DNA of 64,000 nt from Paracoccaceae bacterium (GTDB taxonomy: Bacteria; Pseudomonadota; Alphaproteobacteria; Rhodobacterales; Rhodobacteraceae): NCBI GenBank assembly GCA_016744015.1, contig JADGFD010000006.1:124001-188000 (forward strand), in the 5' to 3' direction. The position numbers and the translations under genes were made by a program. The notes below the pieces were generated by a model that was not told the origin of the DNA, did not search any database, and was given only the letters and a program-made list of their open reading frames with translations. Numbering within the stretch: the stretch's first letter is position 1; the number at the start of each line of letters is the position of its first letter. Positions 61,594 through 64,000 of this stretch are shown piece after piece.

Positions 61594-62285
61594 GGGTCTT
61601 TGCCTTTAGCAATAAGAATCATCGAGAAATAGGGTGCGGGATCTGGCGCGCTCACGAGCGGCAGCACTTGCTGCGAGGGCAGGCTTGCGCGCGCCACAAA
61701 GGTGGCGCTTGTCGCGAGGCCCATATCGGATAGCAACGCGCGAATGCGGCCAAGGTGGCGGCCGACTTTCATAATTGCCACCGCGCCTGCGGCCTCGATT
61801 TTGGATTGCATCTCGGTGTTTTCCAGCGGGCCGGGAATAACGGTCAGCACATCATTGCGCGCCGTAAGCGGGCGGCCAGCCACGGCAGCGCAGGTGGTTA
61901 TGGAGGTAACGCCCGGCACGACGTCGGTCTCGTAGCTTTCGGCCAAGCGGCTGAAAAGATACATGAATGAGCCATAGAAAAACGGGTCGCCCTCGCAGAG
62001 GACAACCACATCAAGGCCTGCATCAAGGTGCTTGGAAATTTCCGCCGCACCCTTATCATAGGCGGCCTGCGCAGGCCCGCGCTCCACTGTCATCGGTATG
62101 CGGATCACCAGTTCTTCGGCCTCAGCCGGAATGCTGGCCGCAGCGATTTCGCGGGCAAAACTCGCGCCGTTTTCCAGCGCCGGATAGGCGACGACCTTAG
62201 CACTCGCAATTAACCGATGCGCTTTTAGCGTCATCAGCTCCGGGTCTCCGGGGCCGAGGCCCACCCCTATCAGCTTGCCCTTCAT
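61581..62285 (-). CDS. cobI: precorrin-2 C20-methyltransferase
   Basis: CobI methylates C20 of precorrin-2. ATG 62285 gives a 234-residue protein, KGKLIGVGLGPGDPELMTLKAHRLIASAKVVAYPA, with LCEGDPFFYGSFMYLFSRL and PGVTSITTCAAVAGRPL typical of the CobI/CbiL group. The ATG overlaps the cobL stop (ATGA), which makes this start more likely than an ATG six codons upstream. Confidence 0.92.
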   Translation of the reverse strand: MKGKLIGVGLGPGDPELMTLKAHRLIASAKVVAYPALENGASFAREIAAASIPAEAEELVIRIPMTVERGPAQAAYDKGAAEISKHLDAGLDVVVLCEGDPFFYGSFMYLFSRLAESYETDVVPGVTSITTCAAVAGRPLTARNDVLTVIPGPLENTEMQSKIEAAGAVAIMKVGRHLGRIRALLSDMGLATSATFVARASLPSQQVLPLVSAPDPAPYFSMILIAKGKDPWLS

Positions 62286-63484
62286 CGCTTTATCAAGCTC
62301 CACTGCACCACGGGGCGCAGGGGTTTCCAGCCGGTGTGCGGCCCTAGCCCCTCGGCGCGGCTTACGGCAATTTGCACGAGGTCTCCGCCATGGGTTTTGT
62401 GCAGCGCGGCCAGCATGGCTTGGCTTTCCAGCGTAACCGCATTAGCCACCAGCCGCCCGAGCGGGCGCAGGGCGGCCCAGCAGGCTTCAAAGGTTTTTTC
62501 GCTCAGCCCGCCGCCAATAAATATCGCATCTGGCGGGGCAAGACCCTCAAGAGCCTCGGGCACCATGCCGTCAATCAGCTCCAAGCCCGGCACGCCGAGC
62601 GCCAGCGCATTTCCGGCGGCCATCAAGCGCCTGTCAGCGCGCGGCTCAATGCCAATGGCTTTACTATAACGCGCGGCGCGCAGCCACTCTACGGCCACAG
62701 AGCCACAGCCGGTGCCGACATCCCACAACAGCCCGCCGCGCATGGGGATGAGCTTGGCCAGTGTGGCCGCCCGCACCTCGCGCTTGGTCATGGTGCCGTC
62801 ATGGCTAAACACCTCATCCGGCAGGCCCGGCACGCGGGGCAACAGCGCGGCATTTGGCGCGGCGATGCACTCCACGGCCAGAGTATTAAACGCGGGCACC
62901 GTATGGGCCCAGCTTTCGGCAAGCCCTTCAAAACGCGCTTCATCTGCCCCACCCATGGCGGCCAGCACGGTCATCCGCGACTGTCCAAAGCCGCGCTCGG
63001 TGAGGAATTTGGCGATTTGCGCCGGGGTTTCTTCGCCCGTGGTGAGGATCAAAAGCCGCACATCGGGCTGGATAAAGGCGATCATTTGCTCCACGGGGCG
63101 ACCATGCACGGTGAGGGTTTCGAGGTCTGCCATGCTCCAGCCCATGCGGGCCGAAGCGAGCTGAAAGGCCGAAAGCTGCGGATGGAATGTGACCTCGGTG
63201 GGTGCAAAATGCCGCCCGATTTTGGCGCCGACTGAAAACCAGAGCGGATCACCCGTGGCGAGCACCACCACGCGCTGGCCTTTACGGGCCGTTAGCTCGC
63301 TTATCAGCGCATCAAAGGGCGAGGGCCAATTCAGGGTTTCCGCGCTCGAGTTGGCGGCTAGCACATGGTGGCGCGCCCCGCCGACAATCACTTCGGCAGC
63401 CTCGACCACGGTGCGGGTGGCAGGGGTTAGCCCGTCCATCCCGTCTTCCCCGATGCCAATAACATGTAGCCAAGGATCACTCAT
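62282..63484 (-). CDS. cobL: precorrin-6Y C5,15-methyltransferase (decarboxylating)
   Basis: CobL methylates C5 and C15 and decarboxylates the C12 acetate. The 400-residue product combines a CbiE-type methylase (VIGIGEDGMDGLTPATRTVVEAAEVIVGG, GQRVVVLATGDPLWFSVGAKI) with a CbiT-type Rossmann methyltransferase (GLLWDVGTGCGSVAVEWLR near 260). ATG 63484 (MSDPWLHVIGIGED) overlaps cobH by 8 bases; an upstream ATG at 63520 lies further inside cobH. Confidence 0.92.
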   Translation of the reverse strand: MSDPWLHVIGIGEDGMDGLTPATRTVVEAAEVIVGGARHHVLAANSSAETLNWPSPFDALISELTARKGQRVVVLATGDPLWFSVGAKIGRHFAPTEVTFHPQLSAFQLASARMGWSMADLETLTVHGRPVEQMIAFIQPDVRLLILTTGEETPAQIAKFLTERGFGQSRMTVLAAMGGADEARFEGLAESWAHTVPAFNTLAVECIAAPNAALLPRVPGLPDEVFSHDGTMTKREVRAATLAKLIPMRGGLLWDVGTGCGSVAVEWLRAARYSKAIGIEPRADRRLMAAGNALALGVPGLELIDGMVPEALEGLAPPDAIFIGGGLSEKTFEACWAALRPLGRLVANAVTLESQAMLAALHKTHGGDLVQIAVSRAEGLGPHTGWKPLRPVVQWSLIKR

Positions 63485-64000
63485 TATTATCCTCCTCAGG
63501 CAGGCCCGCCGCCAAGGCATTTACCGCCGCAGACGCCATAGCCGAGCCACCCCTGCGGCCCGTAAGCGCCAGATATGGCACGCCATGCGCGCCCGCTGCA
63601 AGCGCGGCCTTGCTTTCAGCTGCACCTACAAAACCCACGGGAAAGCCCAGAATAGCGGCGGGCTTGGGCCAGCCCGCCTCCAGCTTTTCCAGCAGGTGAA
63701 ACAGCGCTGTGGGTGCGTTGCCAATGGCCACCACCGCGCCCTCGATATGGCTTTCCCATAGCTCTACTGCTGCTGCCGATCGCGTGGTGCCAAGCTGTTT
63801 TGCAAGCGCGGGCACACGTGGGTCGTTCAGTGTAACGATCACGCGGTTGCCCTTAAGGTAGCGCGCAATCACACCTGCCTTCACCATCTCAACGTCACAT
63901 AAAATGGGTGCGCCCTTAGAAATAGCCCGATAGGCCGCTTCATAAACCCTGTTGGAAAACCGCAGGTTCGCCGGGAGGTCGACCATGCCGCAAGCGTGGA
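63477..64000 (-). CDS. cobH: precorrin-8X methylmutase CobH, 5' part cut by window edge
   Basis: CobH moves a methyl group to make hydrogenobyrinic acid. The frame is open to base 64000, so the start lies outside. The visible N-terminal part reads HACGMVDLPANL, where the His (63996-63998) is the expected catalytic histidine; this is followed by ILCDVEMVKAGV, IGNAPTALFHLLE and ILGFPVGFVGAAESKAAL, CobH signatures. MVDLP at 63986 is internal, not the true start. It is the first gene seen of the overlapping cob operon. Confidence 0.9.
   Translation of the reverse strand, partial: HACGMVDLPANLRFSNRVYEAAYRAISKGAPILCDVEMVKAGVIARYLKGNRVIVTLNDPRVPALAKQLGTTRSAAAVELWESHIEGAVVAIGNAPTALFHLLEKLEAGWPKPAAILGFPVGFVGAAESKAALAAGAHGVPYLALTGRRGGSAMASAAVNALAAGLPEEDNNE

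Noticed and set aside
1-64000. rRNA, tRNA, CRISPR, insertion sequence or prophage
   Set aside because: Every gap is short and accounted for; no transposase, integrase, repeat-spacer pattern or tRNA cloverleaf was seen.

Overview
The window is 64 kb of chromosome from an alphaproteobacterium, most likely in or near the Rhodobacterales. The inference rests on gene content and order: mnmE-mnmG-rsmG-parA-parB with parS sites, rnd-lptC-lptA-lptB-rpoN-hpf-ptsN, a TIGR02300 acidic protein, a core-2/I-branching DUF5928-type protein beside a NodH-like sulfotransferase, soxBDAG, and an overlapping cob operon. Two perfect parS sites beside parAB place the left end close to the replication origin. I see no rRNA, tRNA, CRISPR array, insertion sequence or prophage. 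Gene density is very high and no gap between accepted genes exceeds about 250 bases.

Layout. 1-4.8 kb: tRNA U34 modification (mnmE, mnmG), rsmG and the ParABS segregation system. 4.8-8.1 kb (minus): DUF454, hemW, RidA, rdgB, rph. 8.1-19.4 kb: stress and repair block with hrcA-grpE, mutS, malic enzyme plus a ribokinase-like gene, dnaJ, dnaK with a heat-shock-type promoter, and a thioesterase. 19.4-28.7 kb: surface-polysaccharide region with a KpsM-like export permease divergent from a coupled operon cysQ-GT2-galU-GT4-GT2-DUF5928-sulfotransferase, probably making a sulfated glycan. 28.7-33.6 kb (minus): the LPS transport/rpoN/PTS-Ntr cluster. 33.7-40.7 kb: a small AT-richer membrane protein, pnp, rpsO, a D-amino-acid oxidoreductase preceded by a perfect 32-bp palindrome, recQ and TIGR02300. 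40.8-47.2 kb: intracellular PHB depolymerase, YgjP-type metallopeptidase, GntR regulator, suhB, a membrane-anchored PhnD/TtrS-like sensor fused to a LuxR DNA-binding domain with a DsrE-like periplasmic partner, efp and an unknown basic protein. 47.3-52.2 kb: heterotetrameric sarcosine oxidase operon soxBDAG. 52.2-57 kb: crotonase-family protein, xthA, MFS exporter, OmpR-type response regulator, ribA. 57-64 kb (minus): cobalamin operon cobH-L-I-(cbiG-cobJ)-M-A-B, continuing beyond the right edge.

How the genes fit together. The most unusual item is the one-component regulator at 44401-45615 (signal peptide, periplasmic PhnD-like sensor, one membrane helix, cytoplasmic LuxR helix-turn-helix) followed by a periplasmic DsrE-family protein. 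It looks like a TtrS/TtrR-type sulfur-compound sensing pair collapsed into one polypeptide. The polysaccharide operon pairs a PAPS-dependent-type sulfotransferase with CysQ, which removes the by-product PAP. The cob operon carries a CbiG-CobJ fusion. Several convergent gene pairs share their stop codons, and two gene ends (soxG, cobB) are built from the same 23-bp dyad repeat.

GC content rises from roughly 37-48% in sampled lines of the first 2.5 kb to about 60% in the cob operon (hand counts on single lines). Function calls rest on motif recognition by eye, without database searches.
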